Below, one piece after another: positions 26,808 through 37,900 of a stretch of 64,000 nucleotides of DNA (its first letter is position 1; each line of letters opens with the position of its first letter). The stretch comes from Mucilaginibacter phenanthrenivorans (GTDB lineage Bacteria > Bacteroidota > Bacteroidia > Sphingobacteriales > Sphingobacteriaceae): contig NZ_JAHVAP010000002.1 of NCBI RefSeq assembly GCF_024721155.1, positions 62,001 to 126,000 of the forward strand. The letters are read 5' to 3'. The position numbers and the translations under genes were made by a program. The notes beneath the pieces were generated by a model. The model was not told where the DNA came from. It saw only the letters and a program-made list of their open reading frames with translations, and searched no databases.

Positions 26808-28784
26808 TTATTGGGTTAATTTGACGCGGATCACATTCAAAGAATAAGGTTTGGCGATAAAATAGATCGCTTTACCCTTTTCGTTCAAAGTCATCGTTTC
26901 CGGTTTGATCTGGTCCGGCTGGCTGATGCTGTTTGCAATGCCGGTATCGGAATTGGCCAGTGTAGTAATTGTTGCGATCCCGGCTGCCGAGGCATCAGTT
27001 AACTTGATGCTTTTCGCTTTCGGCTTTTGGCTCATGTTCACCAGCTTGATCACCAGTTCATGCGTACCCTGGTCAATCACCGCCGAAGCCCAGCAGCTAT
27101 CCTGTCCGCAAACGGCCTTCCCGGAAGCTAATAAAGGCACCACCTTCGTCCCTTTATTCACCGAGAACAGCTGCTGCACATAATAATTCGGCGTATTATA
27201 GCTGCTGGTATTATCAAACCAGATCAGGTTCGGCGTCCATTGCCAACCGGTAACATGTGCAAACAATGGCGCATAAGAAGCCATTGATACCACATCCGCA
27301 TTGCGCTCAATGCCGGTCATAAAACACGCTTCGCTCAAAGCCGTCAATAAATTATTTTTGTTTTTCATTGAGCCGATGCGGTCGCTTTGCGCAGCATATT
27401 CCCCGACAAAAATCTTCGGCCCGCTCCTATCATAGCTGTCATAGCGGTTACTGTTATCCATAAACCATTTGGGTGTATCATAAAAGTGCTCATCGATGAT
27501 GTCGGCTTTGCGAGCCCGAAGAACACTGTCCATATAGTTAAAAACAGGGATATTGCGGCTGTAGCCAGTGGCATTGACGAGTTTTACTTCGGGGTATTTG
27601 GCTTTGATACGGTCAGTGAATAGCTTGAGGTGCTCGGCATATTGCGGTCCCCAGTTCTCGTTACCGACGCCAAGCAGCTTCATGTTGAAGGGTGCGGGAT
27701 GACCGAGTTCGGCACGTTTCTTTCCCCAGTAAGTATTGACATCACCGTTGGCGAATTCGACCAAGTCCAGCGCATCGGTAATATAAGGCTCCAGCTCATT
27801 TACCGGTACGACCTCGGCCGCATCGAACTGGCAGGACATGCCCACGTTGATGATGGGCAGCGGCCCTGCACCAATATCCTCGCACAATTGAAAATATTCG
27901 TAAAAGCCGAGACCAAAGCTTTCCATATAGTCAGGGGTTTGCCTTTCGGCCACATCGTCTGCCCAGATACTTTGTACCATTTCGCGGTCTTCAAGCGGCC
28001 CGATGGTATGCTTCCACTGATAACGATGAACGATTTGGTTACCCTCCACAATACAGCCACCGGGGAAACGGAGAAAACCGGGATGGAGATCAGCAAGTTT
28101 TTGAACTAGATCTACCCGTAAGCCGCCGGGTCTTCCCTTCCAGGTATCAGATGGGAATAAAGATATCCGGTCCACATCGAGTTTACCCGCACCTTCGAGA
28201 ATGACCAACAGTTTTCCGGTTTTGGCGGTGTCTGTTGGGGTAATGCTGATCTCCTGGTTATGCCAGTCCATCGCATTTTCAAGTGTCATGGCACTGTGGC
28301 CGATCACCCGGTTATTACTGTTGAATAAAAAAACACGGACGTGAACGCCGGGAACGACTTGGCGGTAACGCAATGTCAAATTATAAGGTATTTTCTTAAA
28401 GGCCATGCCCTCGTCAAATCCGCTGTTCATCAGCCCGACCGTGTCTTTAGCCTGGAGGTTAACCGACATATACTTAGGGTTTGCGATGTTAACGGAGCTT
28501 TGGTTGATGACCATAAAAATGCCGTCGCGTAAATTTGGCTTTGGCCAGGTAGTCCAGTCGGTCATAGGTTTGGGAAAATCAAAGCTGCGGTTCTCGACCA
28601 TTTCGGCATAAACGCCACCGTCTGCGGCGCGGTTGATGTCTTCGAAGAAAAGGCCCCAAAGCGTAGAGGGGACATTTGCTTTGACTTGTTTGGTGTTGAC
28701 AGTATAAATATTTTGTCCAAATGACAATTTAAAAAGCAAGACTAAAAGGGCCATACAGCCAATACGTGTCGGGATTTTGTTCAT
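26808..28784 (-). CDS. Alpha-L-arabinofuranosidase, GH51
   Basis: A 658-aa exported enzyme (hydrophobic N-terminus ending LLFKLSFGQN). It opens with NVPSTLWGLFFEDINRAADGG, typical of GH51. An N-terminal carbohydrate-binding-like insert spans about residues 90-200, then comes the (beta/alpha)8 barrel with acid/base Glu in GVGNENWGPQ and nucleophile Glu in IFVGEYAAQS, and a C-terminal beta domain. It releases terminal arabinofuranose from arabinan, arabinoxylan or similar side chains in the periplasm or outside. It is the first gene of the minus-strand sugar operon. Confidence 0.92.
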   Translation of the reverse strand: MNKIPTRIGCMALLVLLFKLSFGQNIYTVNTKQVKANVPSTLWGLFFEDINRAADGGVYAEMVENRSFDFPKPMTDWTTWPKPNLRDGIFMVINQSSVNIANPKYMSVNLQAKDTVGLMNSGFDEGMAFKKIPYNLTLRYRQVVPGVHVRVFLFNSNNRVIGHSAMTLENAMDWHNQEISITPTDTAKTGKLLVILEGAGKLDVDRISLFPSDTWKGRPGGLRVDLVQKLADLHPGFLRFPGGCIVEGNQIVHRYQWKHTIGPLEDREMVQSIWADDVAERQTPDYMESFGLGFYEYFQLCEDIGAGPLPIINVGMSCQFDAAEVVPVNELEPYITDALDLVEFANGDVNTYWGKKRAELGHPAPFNMKLLGVGNENWGPQYAEHLKLFTDRIKAKYPEVKLVNATGYSRNIPVFNYMDSVLRARKADIIDEHFYDTPKWFMDNSNRYDSYDRSGPKIFVGEYAAQSDRIGSMKNKNNLLTALSEACFMTGIERNADVVSMASYAPLFAHVTGWQWTPNLIWFDNTSSYNTPNYYVQQLFSVNKGTKVVPLLASGKAVCGQDSCWASAVIDQGTHELVIKLVNMSQKPKAKSIKLTDASAAGIATITTLANSDTGIANSISQPDQIKPETMTLNEKGKAIYFIAKPYSLNVIRVKLTQ

Positions 28785-28989
28785 TGTTTTAGTTTATAAT
28801 CTGCTAAGCTTCATTTTCCCCGGCACAAGTCCGGGGCTTAATCTTATTTTGGTTTTTAATGCTGTTTGACTATCCTGTTTTGGCGATAAATGCCATGACG
28901 CGTACTGGCATCACTTCCCCGTATTGATCGGGTCATGGCTATCGCCGGAAAGCTCGTTTGGAGCAGTGATTTTTTCATGATCTGTGGGC

Positions 28990-31923
28990 TTAATTTATTC
29001 CTGCGACGGGCGTTCGGTGTGGAACAAATTGATCGTTGATAATCGCAAGTTTGGGATCAAATTTGCTGTAATCTTTCTTTTTGCAGATCGGGCAATTTGG
29101 GCCGCAGCTGCCATCGGGGTCTAAGGAGTAGCCGGTTTCGATGCCTTTTAACCTCGCGGGAACACCTTTGGTCATCCAGACGGGGGGCGGGTAGCCTTTG
29201 AGGTAATGGTCGAAGAATTGGGTGAGGCGGATGGTGTAATCAAAACAGGCTTTATTTCCATCAAGGTCATGATTCTCGCCATCATATTGCAACATCCAGG
29301 AAGGTTTTTCAAGCCGGCGGAGAGCCATGTACATTTCTACACCTTGACGCCAAGGGACAACAGCATCTCCTTTGTTTTGCACTATCAATAGTGGCGTTGA
29401 TACTTTATCGGCCTTCAAAACCGGTGACGCTTTTATATACCATTCCGGTTTCTGCCATAGCGTTGTACCGATGCGTCCCTGACCGGCTTCAGCATAATGT
29501 TGACTTGTAGCACCTATTTCGTCCCCATTTAAAGTTAAATACACACTAACCTCATCAGACACGCCACTCATTTCGGATGCGGCAGCGAACATCCCAGTAT
29601 GTGTGGCTAAATAGTTGGTTTCATAGCCGCCGAAACTATGTCCTTGTATACCGATATGTTTACCATCAACAAACGGAAGTTTCGCCAGGAACTTTGCAGC
29701 TGCGACCACTGAATTTAATGTATGTTCGCCAACTGTTTTACCAGACTCGCTTGCAAAATCTAACGGAATATCAGGTTTAAAGACCAAATATCCCCTACTA
29801 ACAAACCAGGGTACGTTAATGTTACCAAAGGTCAAAGCAGGTTTTGGAAATGAATATACGCCATCCGACATCAGCTCATAATAATTGAATATAACCGGGT
29901 ATTTCTTTTTGGGGTCAAAATTCCCCGGTTTGTATAAAACTCCCTGACAAGCTATTCCATCTAACGTTTTATAATTGATAACCTCTGCTGTCAACCAATT
30001 ATATTTTTGTTGTGGTTCAAGGTTGGTTAACCGCGTAAAACTATGAAAGTCAGTCGTATAGAAAAAATTCGGAAATTCCGTAGCAGACTGCCTTTGGACA
30101 ATCCACGCGTTAGCATTTTTTGCCTTAAGTGGTTCCATGCCTGCATTAGTATGCCTGACATATTCACCAAAATTAAAACGAAAATCAAAAAGATAGGGCC
30201 CTCTAAAAAGAACGCCGGGTTCTTTTTGGCGACCTAGTACCTGGCTATAAAAACAATTGTATTTATTCACAATATTGAAGCCCCTCAGACGCAAAGTGTC
30301 TCCAAAAGAATAAATCGAGTCAAACCCCTGTTGGAAAAAACGCAACTGAACATGGTTTCGGTTACCATATCCTCCGGTAAGATTAATTAATGGATGTTTA
30401 CCAGCAAGATCGATATTGAGAATATCATAATTACCATACATTAAAACATCATTCCCCTCATTTGCCCAACCTGCTACATTCTCCTGAATATTCTTTACCA
30501 TATAGGAACCCGGGATTCTATTGTTAACCGGTAGTTTCATATGAGATATTTTGTTTACTTTACCAAATTTCAGATCATAACTAAACCATCTGTCCTTATC
30601 AGGTCGCTGATAAACCAACCAACGGCCATTAGGTGAATAAAAAAAACGTGGTTCTGTGACCTCTTGAATGCGTCTTTTAGGCTCATCATGATAGTCAAAC
30701 AACTTGGTTTTAGCCCCATTTTTTAGTGATAATATGTAATAAAGCGAAGGCTCGAAAGGAAACACGTCATCTTTTCGAAGTGGAACATTCCGCTTTTTTA
30801 TTTGATTTGAATAAGAAGATGAGTATTTTGAACTTACAACAATGAAATCAGAAGATACCATGGGGGGACAATTCATTAATCTTTCATTTCCGCCAAGTTG
30901 AAAAAAAGAATTTTCGGCTGTGGCTAAAATACCGATGCTGACTTTTGGCTCATTTCCCCTAATTGTCTGTGTAGGTTGTATGATCGAGTCTCTGTAACTC
31001 CAAACATCTAGCATTACAGCGTCCTTTGACGGCTTTTGTTTGATTTCGTCAATTTCCTTTCCGGCAAGTTCGAAGAAGAGCCACTTACCATTTTTACTAA
31101 AGGTTAAGCCCCCTTTAATTATTTTATTCTCACTAATTCTTGCATCGCCGTCCCGTAATTTTAAAGCGGCAGCACCTGCGCCATTCCAAAACCAAATCGA
31201 ATTTGATTTTTCAGAAGCGCCGTTTTCGGATACGATAAATGCTATCTGATTCGCCCGGGTATCGAATCTGATCAGTCCCATTTTCTGTTTGGCATTATCA
31301 GCCGACCAAATATTTTCCCGGGTGTCATTTATCAAATCTATTCGCTTTAGTTTTTCTATGCCACCTACCGTATCTTTTACAAACAATGATTTGCCGTTTT
31401 TGTCGAAAGTGGCATCGATGTACTGTCCGATGGGCTGTTCCTTTCCGGTCAAAAGGTTTAAAAGTGTCATTTGCTTCGTCCCAGTACTTTCGGTATAAGC
31501 CACCCATTCTCCGTTGTTCTCCATGCTCGTATTTGGATAACAACGCGTAGCAGGAATGGAACGGATTTCTTCAGCATTGCTAAGTTTTAATAGGTGAAGG
31601 CTTTTCTCTGTTTGTATGGCAACAACACGGTCATCCTTGGAAAAAAAACATTGATGCCCGCCCCCCGGATATTCCTTTATTTCATTTCCCTTATTATCTA
31701 TTATAACAAGTGAATACTTTTCCGTTAGCTGTTTTTGAGCCACATATGCCGCATATCGGCCTTTTGGACTGATAACTGAAATTTGAATATTTTTTGGCTG
31801 CCACTGATTTATTGCATTGGTATCAATAAGGGGTTTGCTACCGCTATTTCGAGTATCTTGTGCAGCAAGTTTGCCGCTCAAGACCAGAAGAGCTATTACG
31901 ACTATTATATTGCTTTTTATCAT
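28990..31923 (-). CDS. S9 prolyl-oligopeptidase-like secreted peptidase
   Basis: A 977-aa exported protein (signal ending LLVLSGKLAAQD). An N-terminal beta-propeller-like region of about 650 residues precedes an alpha/beta hydrolase domain with nucleophile Ser in GIQGHSFGGYETN, Asp in VQNKGDAVVPW and His in YDGENHDLDGN. The C-terminus is unusual, with a CGPNCPICKK cluster that may bind metal or form disulfides. The enzyme should cleave peptides in the periplasm. It lies 5 bases after the thioredoxin-like gene and ends the Sus-type operon, which argues for peptide or glycopeptide as the imported substrate. Confidence 0.88.
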   Translation of the reverse strand: MIKSNIIVVIALLVLSGKLAAQDTRNSGSKPLIDTNAINQWQPKNIQISVISPKGRYAAYVAQKQLTEKYSLVIIDNKGNEIKEYPGGGHQCFFSKDDRVVAIQTEKSLHLLKLSNAEEIRSIPATRCYPNTSMENNGEWVAYTESTGTKQMTLLNLLTGKEQPIGQYIDATFDKNGKSLFVKDTVGGIEKLKRIDLINDTRENIWSADNAKQKMGLIRFDTRANQIAFIVSENGASEKSNSIWFWNGAGAAALKLRDGDARISENKIIKGGLTFSKNGKWLFFELAGKEIDEIKQKPSKDAVMLDVWSYRDSIIQPTQTIRGNEPKVSIGILATAENSFFQLGGNERLMNCPPMVSSDFIVVSSKYSSSYSNQIKKRNVPLRKDDVFPFEPSLYYILSLKNGAKTKLFDYHDEPKRRIQEVTEPRFFYSPNGRWLVYQRPDKDRWFSYDLKFGKVNKISHMKLPVNNRIPGSYMVKNIQENVAGWANEGNDVLMYGNYDILNIDLAGKHPLINLTGGYGNRNHVQLRFFQQGFDSIYSFGDTLRLRGFNIVNKYNCFYSQVLGRQKEPGVLFRGPYLFDFRFNFGEYVRHTNAGMEPLKAKNANAWIVQRQSATEFPNFFYTTDFHSFTRLTNLEPQQKYNWLTAEVINYKTLDGIACQGVLYKPGNFDPKKKYPVIFNYYELMSDGVYSFPKPALTFGNINVPWFVSRGYLVFKPDIPLDFASESGKTVGEHTLNSVVAAAKFLAKLPFVDGKHIGIQGHSFGGYETNYLATHTGMFAAASEMSGVSDEVSVYLTLNGDEIGATSQHYAEAGQGRIGTTLWQKPEWYIKASPVLKADKVSTPLLIVQNKGDAVVPWRQGVEMYMALRRLEKPSWMLQYDGENHDLDGNKACFDYTIRLTQFFDHYLKGYPPPVWMTKGVPARLKGIETGYSLDPDGSCGPNCPICKKKDYSKFDPKLAIINDQFVPHRTPVAGIN

Positions 31924-31928
31924 ATAAT

Positions 31929-33329
31929 TTAGTTTTTATTGGAATCTTTAGGCCAGGTCGGTAAACCTTGTTTCATCTTAATGAGCGTTGCAGTAAGATC
32001 CTTGTCATTCGGCGTAATGGCTAGTGCTTCCTTTTCACATGCGATTGCCGAATTCGTTTTTCCCAACCTATAAAGGAGATTAGCTTTTGTGTCAAAATAT
32101 TGAGCTAAGTAAAACGAAGTGCCATTTACATTTTTGATTGACAAGTTGCTCCAGTTGACGGCCTTTTTCAATAGCCTTTTATCGTTACTTCCCTCGAAAA
32201 TTGTCCAAGCAATATGATTTAAGCCCCACGCATCATTTGCGGGAGAACGATAATCAATTGCCGCACCTCCAACTGCATGGCTAAACTTTCGTCCGTTAAT
32301 TTTTGGTGGATACTTTTTAATAGCGCTTTCAATGTAATCAGCATACTGATCCCAGTCTTTCAACGTTTCGTAAAAGTTGATTTGTGCAGGGGAAATTAAA
32401 CTATCCGCATAATTTCCGCCATATTTAGCTTGAATGTTTTGCTTCATTTCCTGCCAGTTGGGCGTCGTTGTAAAGGGAGTTCGCTTTTTAATATCCAGCC
32501 AAAGCCTTTGACTAATGTCCTCTCTGTTTATGATAGCCGAAATAAGCTGTTTTGCGTAAGTATGCGTCTTTGAGCCCACAATACTGTCTGTTTCTTTAGC
32601 ATGATGAGCTATCCATTGAAAAATTTGGTTTTTCGAATCGATCAACCATAAACCACTACCAATTATCAATAGGTTATCTTTGGTACACAACTCTTTTTCA
32701 TTTAGACTTGGCAAATAATTCTTTATATAATCTTCGACCATTTGCCGACCATTTGCAAACTCCCCGACACGGTTCGCTTCGTTAATTAACCACGGCATCT
32801 TAGAATAATCTTTGTGGCCTGCTTTATATTCTTCGATTAACGAATAATACTGTTTGTCCGGACTTACCGCATCTTTTGCAAGTGCGACAAAATTTGAATC
32901 TGCCAAATAGCCATTACCTTTAGTTACCAAATTAGCATTTGGAGAAAAGAACAGAAAGGTCGGGAAAGACTTAACATTGTAACCCACCATAACCGCATGG
33001 GCATCGGCGTAAGTCCTTTTCGTTGCATCATCTTCTGCTTTTGAAGTATCCATTTGCATTTTGACGGAAATAAAATGTTGATTCATATATTCACCTACCG
33101 TAATCTTTTGATAGACTTCCTGATCCATTTTTTTGCATGGGCCACACCAGGTTGCATAACAGTCTACGAATATGAATTTATTTTCCGCTTTGGCTTCTTG
33201 TTTGATTTGTTCCCAACTGATCCCCGTCTCAAAACGGACACCTTTGTCCGTTTTCTGTGCGAATGCCAAAATTGGCGCGAAGCCGAAAAGAATAATAAGG
33301 CTATTTATGAACCTTTTGATGTTTCTCAT
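31929..33329 (-). CDS. Periplasmic thioredoxin-domain protein with helical C-terminus
   Basis: A 466-aa exported protein (signal ending FAPILAFAQK). The thioredoxin fold occupies about residues 30-150 with the redox site CYATWCGPCKKMD (WCGPC). The following 300 residues are helical and look like TPR repeats, for example near the end where GKTNSAIACEKEALAITPN is a clear TPR helix pair. It probably reduces or isomerises disulfides of envelope proteins. Being inside the SusCD-peptidase operon it may serve the cysteine-containing S9 peptidase or help unfold substrates; this is inference. Confidence 0.87.
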   Translation of the reverse strand: MRNIKRFINSLIILFGFAPILAFAQKTDKGVRFETGISWEQIKQEAKAENKFIFVDCYATWCGPCKKMDQEVYQKITVGEYMNQHFISVKMQMDTSKAEDDATKRTYADAHAVMVGYNVKSFPTFLFFSPNANLVTKGNGYLADSNFVALAKDAVSPDKQYYSLIEEYKAGHKDYSKMPWLINEANRVGEFANGRQMVEDYIKNYLPSLNEKELCTKDNLLIIGSGLWLIDSKNQIFQWIAHHAKETDSIVGSKTHTYAKQLISAIINREDISQRLWLDIKKRTPFTTTPNWQEMKQNIQAKYGGNYADSLISPAQINFYETLKDWDQYADYIESAIKKYPPKINGRKFSHAVGGAAIDYRSPANDAWGLNHIAWTIFEGSNDKRLLKKAVNWSNLSIKNVNGTSFYLAQYFDTKANLLYRLGKTNSAIACEKEALAITPNDKDLTATLIKMKQGLPTWPKDSNKN

Positions 33330-33409
33330 GATTTATTTGTTTATAAATTAAGAAATAGATATCAGGCAGAGCGGACCTTGCTCTGCCTAATAAATTGAAA
33401 AGTTGATTG

Positions 33410-34891
33410 CTAATACCCGGGGTTTTGTTTGAGGTTAGGATCGTTTTGAATGTCGCTGTACAACACAGGATACCATTGCCAGTTTATACTCCAGGTCCCG
33501 CCTTTGGCCGCGCAAACCCCGCCTGCGCCCATAACCGCATCTACATTCCCGGTCCTTTTCAGGTCAAACCAGCGATGACCAAATTCAGCGAATAGTTCGA
33601 CCTCTCTCTCATGGAGGATGACTGTAAGTAAGCTGGTTTTATCTGTAGCACCCGCATAATTAGACAGGCCAGCGCGGTTGCGAATGGCATTCAGGTCGTC
33701 AGCGGCATTAGCTTCCCCCAATTGTGCCCTGGCCTCAGCACGGATCAGGTATTGCTCTCCCAGCCGCAATAATGTTGGAAATTCTGTGACAGCGCTGATA
33801 TTGGGAGCCACCTTATATTTATAAGGAAAGTAATAGGTCGTACCCGAAATAGTGAAATTGGATAACCACTTATTCTTTCGCTGGTCCCCGGCTTCAAAGC
33901 TGTTTAAAAGATAGTTGCTGGCATAGGCCCCAAAGTTGAAGGACTTGCCCAAACCAGTCGAAGTGATAATGAAAACGTAGGCGTCGTAGCTGTTGATGTT
34001 AGCATTAACCGGTTGCAATTGCCAAATTGCCTCGGGGTTACCCAAACTATATTTCAGGAACGTATTATTGATCGCGCTTAAACTGAATAGACCGCTGTTA
34101 TTGATCAGCGTCGTGGCTTGCGTTTCCGCATTACTGTAATTCGCAGCATCCCCTGTCAGATTTCCGTAGTATAAATAAGTTCTAGCGAGTAAAGCGGTTG
34201 CCGCCCATTTAGTGGGTCTTACCCTTTCAGGATAGGATTGCATAAGCGTAGCATCTAAATAATTGGTGCTTAACAAACTTTGCGCATCTTTTAAATCAGC
34301 AATGATCTGCTGGTATACCTGCGCCTTGGGCGACCGTGCCAGAACCGAATTGATCTTATAATCATTGGTTAACGCAAGCGGCACGTCGCCATATAAATTC
34401 ACTAGGTAGAAATAAAAAAATGCCCTAATAAACTTAGCTTCGCCCAATAATTGCTGCTTTATCGCCGGGGTCAAACTTGAAGATGCGTTAAGCTGAATAA
34501 TAGCGTCATTACATTTAAATATAGGCAAATACAAATTTTGCCAGAACTCGGCACCATAATTACTCAGGCCTGGTTTAGAACCCAACGCATTTCTGTAATA
34601 AGCAATTGCTGTTGTGTTTGTCAAGCCATTGGCATAGGTCAGTTCATCTGAGGAAAGACCACCATACAACGTTAACGAAGTAAAGTTTCCTACGGCATTG
34701 GTATTTGAACTGCTCATAAGCCCATAAATACCGGTCAATACCGATGCAGCAGACGCATCATCTGTAAAAACATTGGCGCCCGAAAGGCTGGTAACAGGTG
34801 GGTTCACCTCTGCCAGCTTTTTACACCCCCCGCCTGTCAGAGCCAAAAGGATAAAGACCGGCAATATATTTTTGATAAAATACTTTTTCAT
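33410..34891 (-). CDS. SusD/RagB-family outer-membrane lipoprotein
   Basis: A 493-aa lipoprotein (signal with lipobox, LLALTGGGC). SusD hallmarks: FTDDASAASVLTGIYGLM near the N-terminus, FIRAFFYFYLVNLYGDVPL (TPR core) and the C-terminal LHEREVELFAEFGHRWFDLKR. It forms the lid over the SusC barrel and captures substrate at the cell surface. It starts 30 bases downstream of the susC stop. The substrate cannot be named from the sequence; the operon contains a peptidase and no glycoside hydrolase, which suggests peptides. Confidence 0.95.
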   Translation of the reverse strand: MKKYFIKNILPVFILLALTGGGCKKLAEVNPPVTSLSGANVFTDDASAASVLTGIYGLMSSSNTNAVGNFTSLTLYGGLSSDELTYANGLTNTTAIAYYRNALGSKPGLSNYGAEFWQNLYLPIFKCNDAIIQLNASSSLTPAIKQQLLGEAKFIRAFFYFYLVNLYGDVPLALTNDYKINSVLARSPKAQVYQQIIADLKDAQSLLSTNYLDATLMQSYPERVRPTKWAATALLARTYLYYGNLTGDAANYSNAETQATTLINNSGLFSLSAINNTFLKYSLGNPEAIWQLQPVNANINSYDAYVFIITSTGLGKSFNFGAYASNYLLNSFEAGDQRKNKWLSNFTISGTTYYFPYKYKVAPNISAVTEFPTLLRLGEQYLIRAEARAQLGEANAADDLNAIRNRAGLSNYAGATDKTSLLTVILHEREVELFAEFGHRWFDLKRTGNVDAVMGAGGVCAAKGGTWSINWQWYPVLYSDIQNDPNLKQNPGY

Positions 34892-34920
34892 AACTGAAGT
34901 TTTAAATGTTCATATAAAGA

Positions 34921-37900
34921 TCAGAATCCAACATTGCAGCCAATCGTGATCACTTTTAAAGGTGGAAGTACACCTGTTCCGGTTTCCGGGTCCATTCCTT
35001 TAAATTTGGTAATGGTAACCAAATTTTGTGCCTGTAGGAATATCCGGGCGGTGCGGATATGGACTTGGTGAAGGGTGTTCTCCGGTAATTGGTAGGAAAA
35101 TGCCACATTTTTTACCCGAACATACGAGGCGTCGGCATAATACGCATCACTCGATCCAAGAAGACCTAAATTATTTGCAAGGCTATAATCGGAATTGAAT
35201 TTTTGAACAGTTGAAATATTGCCAGGACTTTGCCACCTCGATAGGACGTAAGTTGGTTGCTGACCATAGGTGCCTGGGTCAGAGGTGCCAAAAGCGTATG
35301 TCGGTGCAACTTGTTTCGCAAATTGCAGGAATACATCCAGTGAAAACCGTTTGTAGGTAAAGTTGTTCCCTAAGCCGCCATAGAATTTAGGAAAGGCAGG
35401 ACTTATCAATGTGTTTGCATCGGTAGTGTAATTAGGGTTTGCGGTTGGGTTCCCATGGCTATCAGCAAAGGTATATATACCCGTAGCCGGGTCAACACCA
35501 AGATAATGATAGCCTTTAATTGTACCTAGCGGATATCCAATAAATAAATTTACAGGAAGTGTACCTTGATAAGCCACTAGTTTATTGTGGGGCACTGTGA
35601 AATTAATATTCGTTGTCCAGCTAAAGTCTTTGTTTTTTATGTTATCCGTGTGAATCGCACCCTCCCAGGAAACATTCTGCACCGTTGCAGGCCAGTTCTC
35701 TGTAACAAGGCCAAAACCGGTCAAATAGGGAAGGTTATAACCTACCAACTGATTAGAAGATCTGTTATAAGCTAGGTCGGCGGAAAGCGTAATTCTGTCC
35801 TTCAAAAAGCCTAGGTCTAAGCCAACTAATAATTTTTTGGTTAATTCCCATTGCAGGTAAGGGTTTGGAAGGGAGGTAGTTCTTAGTCCTGCAACTCCTT
35901 GGTAGTTAACAGGAAAAGTCAGAGAGTTGTATAAATTTAAGTATTGATAATCGCCAATGCCGTCGTTGCCTGTGGTGCCATAATTCGCTTTGATTTTTCC
36001 AAAGCTTAAAAAAGATAAATGATTTTTGAGCGACTTTTGTTCTGTAAAAATCCATCCCGCTCCCGCCGACCAAAAATCATGAAGCTTATTAGCTTCACCA
36101 AAACGGCTGCTGCCATCTCTTCTAACTGATATACTTAATAAAAATTGATTGGCCAGATTGTAATTCGCCCTGCCGAACAGTGCATTATATTTATAAAGAG
36201 ATTGGACCGTCGCCCGGTTACCGATTGAAGATGCAGCTGCAAGATTACCCACTAAAGCATCGCTACTAAAACCTGTACCTCCTATATAAAAACCATCAGA
36301 ATGAACCTGGTTAATTGTTGCCCCAACAATCAAATCAAGAGTGCCTGCTGCAATTTTCGCATTGTAGTTGAGTTGCGGTTCCACGATCCAGGAGGTATTG
36401 CTATTAGTTGTCATAAACATCCCCCTGGAAAAGGGGGTACGGTCAACCGGATCAACAAATTCCGCTAAAGTTTTGGTCAACTGATTATACTGAAGATTGT
36501 TATATCCCAAATTGGTTTTGAAGACTAACTTCGGTAGAATATTATAACTTAATACCATGTTAGTGATTAGGTTATAAGATCTATTTTGATAAGTGGCATA
36601 TAAATATTGAAGGGGATTTGACCAAGAATAAGGCCCGTTGGCATCAGGTTGCCAGTTCAAAGTACCATCTCCATTATATAAAGCTGGTGCATCAGGCGGG
36701 AGATTAACCGCTTGGCCGGCTAGGTCTTGATTGGGTAACAAATTATTGTCGAACACGTAATTCGCGGTCAAATTTATTTTGAATTTCCGGTTGGCTGAAC
36801 TAGTTGCCACGTTGAAATGAAAGCTCCCTTTTTGATCAGAAAAATCGCCTGGGAATACCGATGTTTCCCGATGGAAAGTAGAACCTATGATATATTGCGT
36901 CAAGCTGTTTCCACCCGAAACATTCACATTGTAGTCAGCATATTGAGCTGTCTTGCCGATCAGTGTTTTTTGCCAGTTGGTATTCCGGGTCGTATCCCAA
37001 ACTCCATTAACATCGTCATCATAGGACTGTGGCGTTGCCCCGTCATTTTTAAAAGCTTCGTGCCTCATTTGCAAATATTGCTGGGTATTTAACAATGGCA
37101 AAAAATGAGCTACCGATCCCCATCCTTGATTAACACTCAGGTTCACTTTCATATCCCCTTCTTTACCTTTTTTTGTAGTAATAATGATCGCGCCATTGGC
37201 AGCTCTTGAACCATAAATAGAGGTGGCATCTGCATCTTTTAAAATCGAGATACTTTCAATGTCATCTGGATTGATATAACTCATCAGGTTGCTTGCATAA
37301 TTATTTTGTAAATGCAACGGGCCTGAAATTGAAGTATTGCTGAGCACATCAGAAGGATAGGGTATGCCGTCGACAACATAAAGAAGACTGTTTGATTGCC
37401 GTATACTATTTTGTCCCCCCAACTGCACTTTGACGCCTCCTCCGGCCATTCCAGTTGTCTGGTTGATATTAAGCCCAGGTACCCTTCCCTGCAATGCGAG
37501 TAGTGGATTATTTACATTTTGCTGAGAGATTTCTTTGGCTCCTACGGTGACCACATTATTAACGCTTAAACGTTGGCTCTGTGTACCATAAGCAATCACC
37601 TGCACCTCATCCAGTTTAGAAGAAGCCTGGCTTAATTTAATCGCGCCAAGATTAGGAGCAGCAGGTACTTCTTTTTTGTCATAACCGATAAAGGTGATAA
37701 CGATGACATCGTTGGCCTGCACATTTTTAAGCGTAAAGAAACCGTTCAGGTCTGAATTGGTCGCATTATTGGTGCCTTTAACGGTAACTGTGGCTCCCGA
37801 CAAGGGCTGGTTATTTTCATCCATTACCCTGCCGGTCACATCGGTGGCCGCCATGAATTCCTTAACCTTGTCTTTAATCTTATCGAGGAAATTGGTGGGT

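Noticed and set aside
28818-28836. CCCCGG-CACAAGT-CCGGGG hairpin as terminator of the Sus-type operon
   Set aside because: On the minus strand it is followed by AAAATGAAG, not a T-run, so it is not a standard intrinsic terminator. It may still stabilise an mRNA end.
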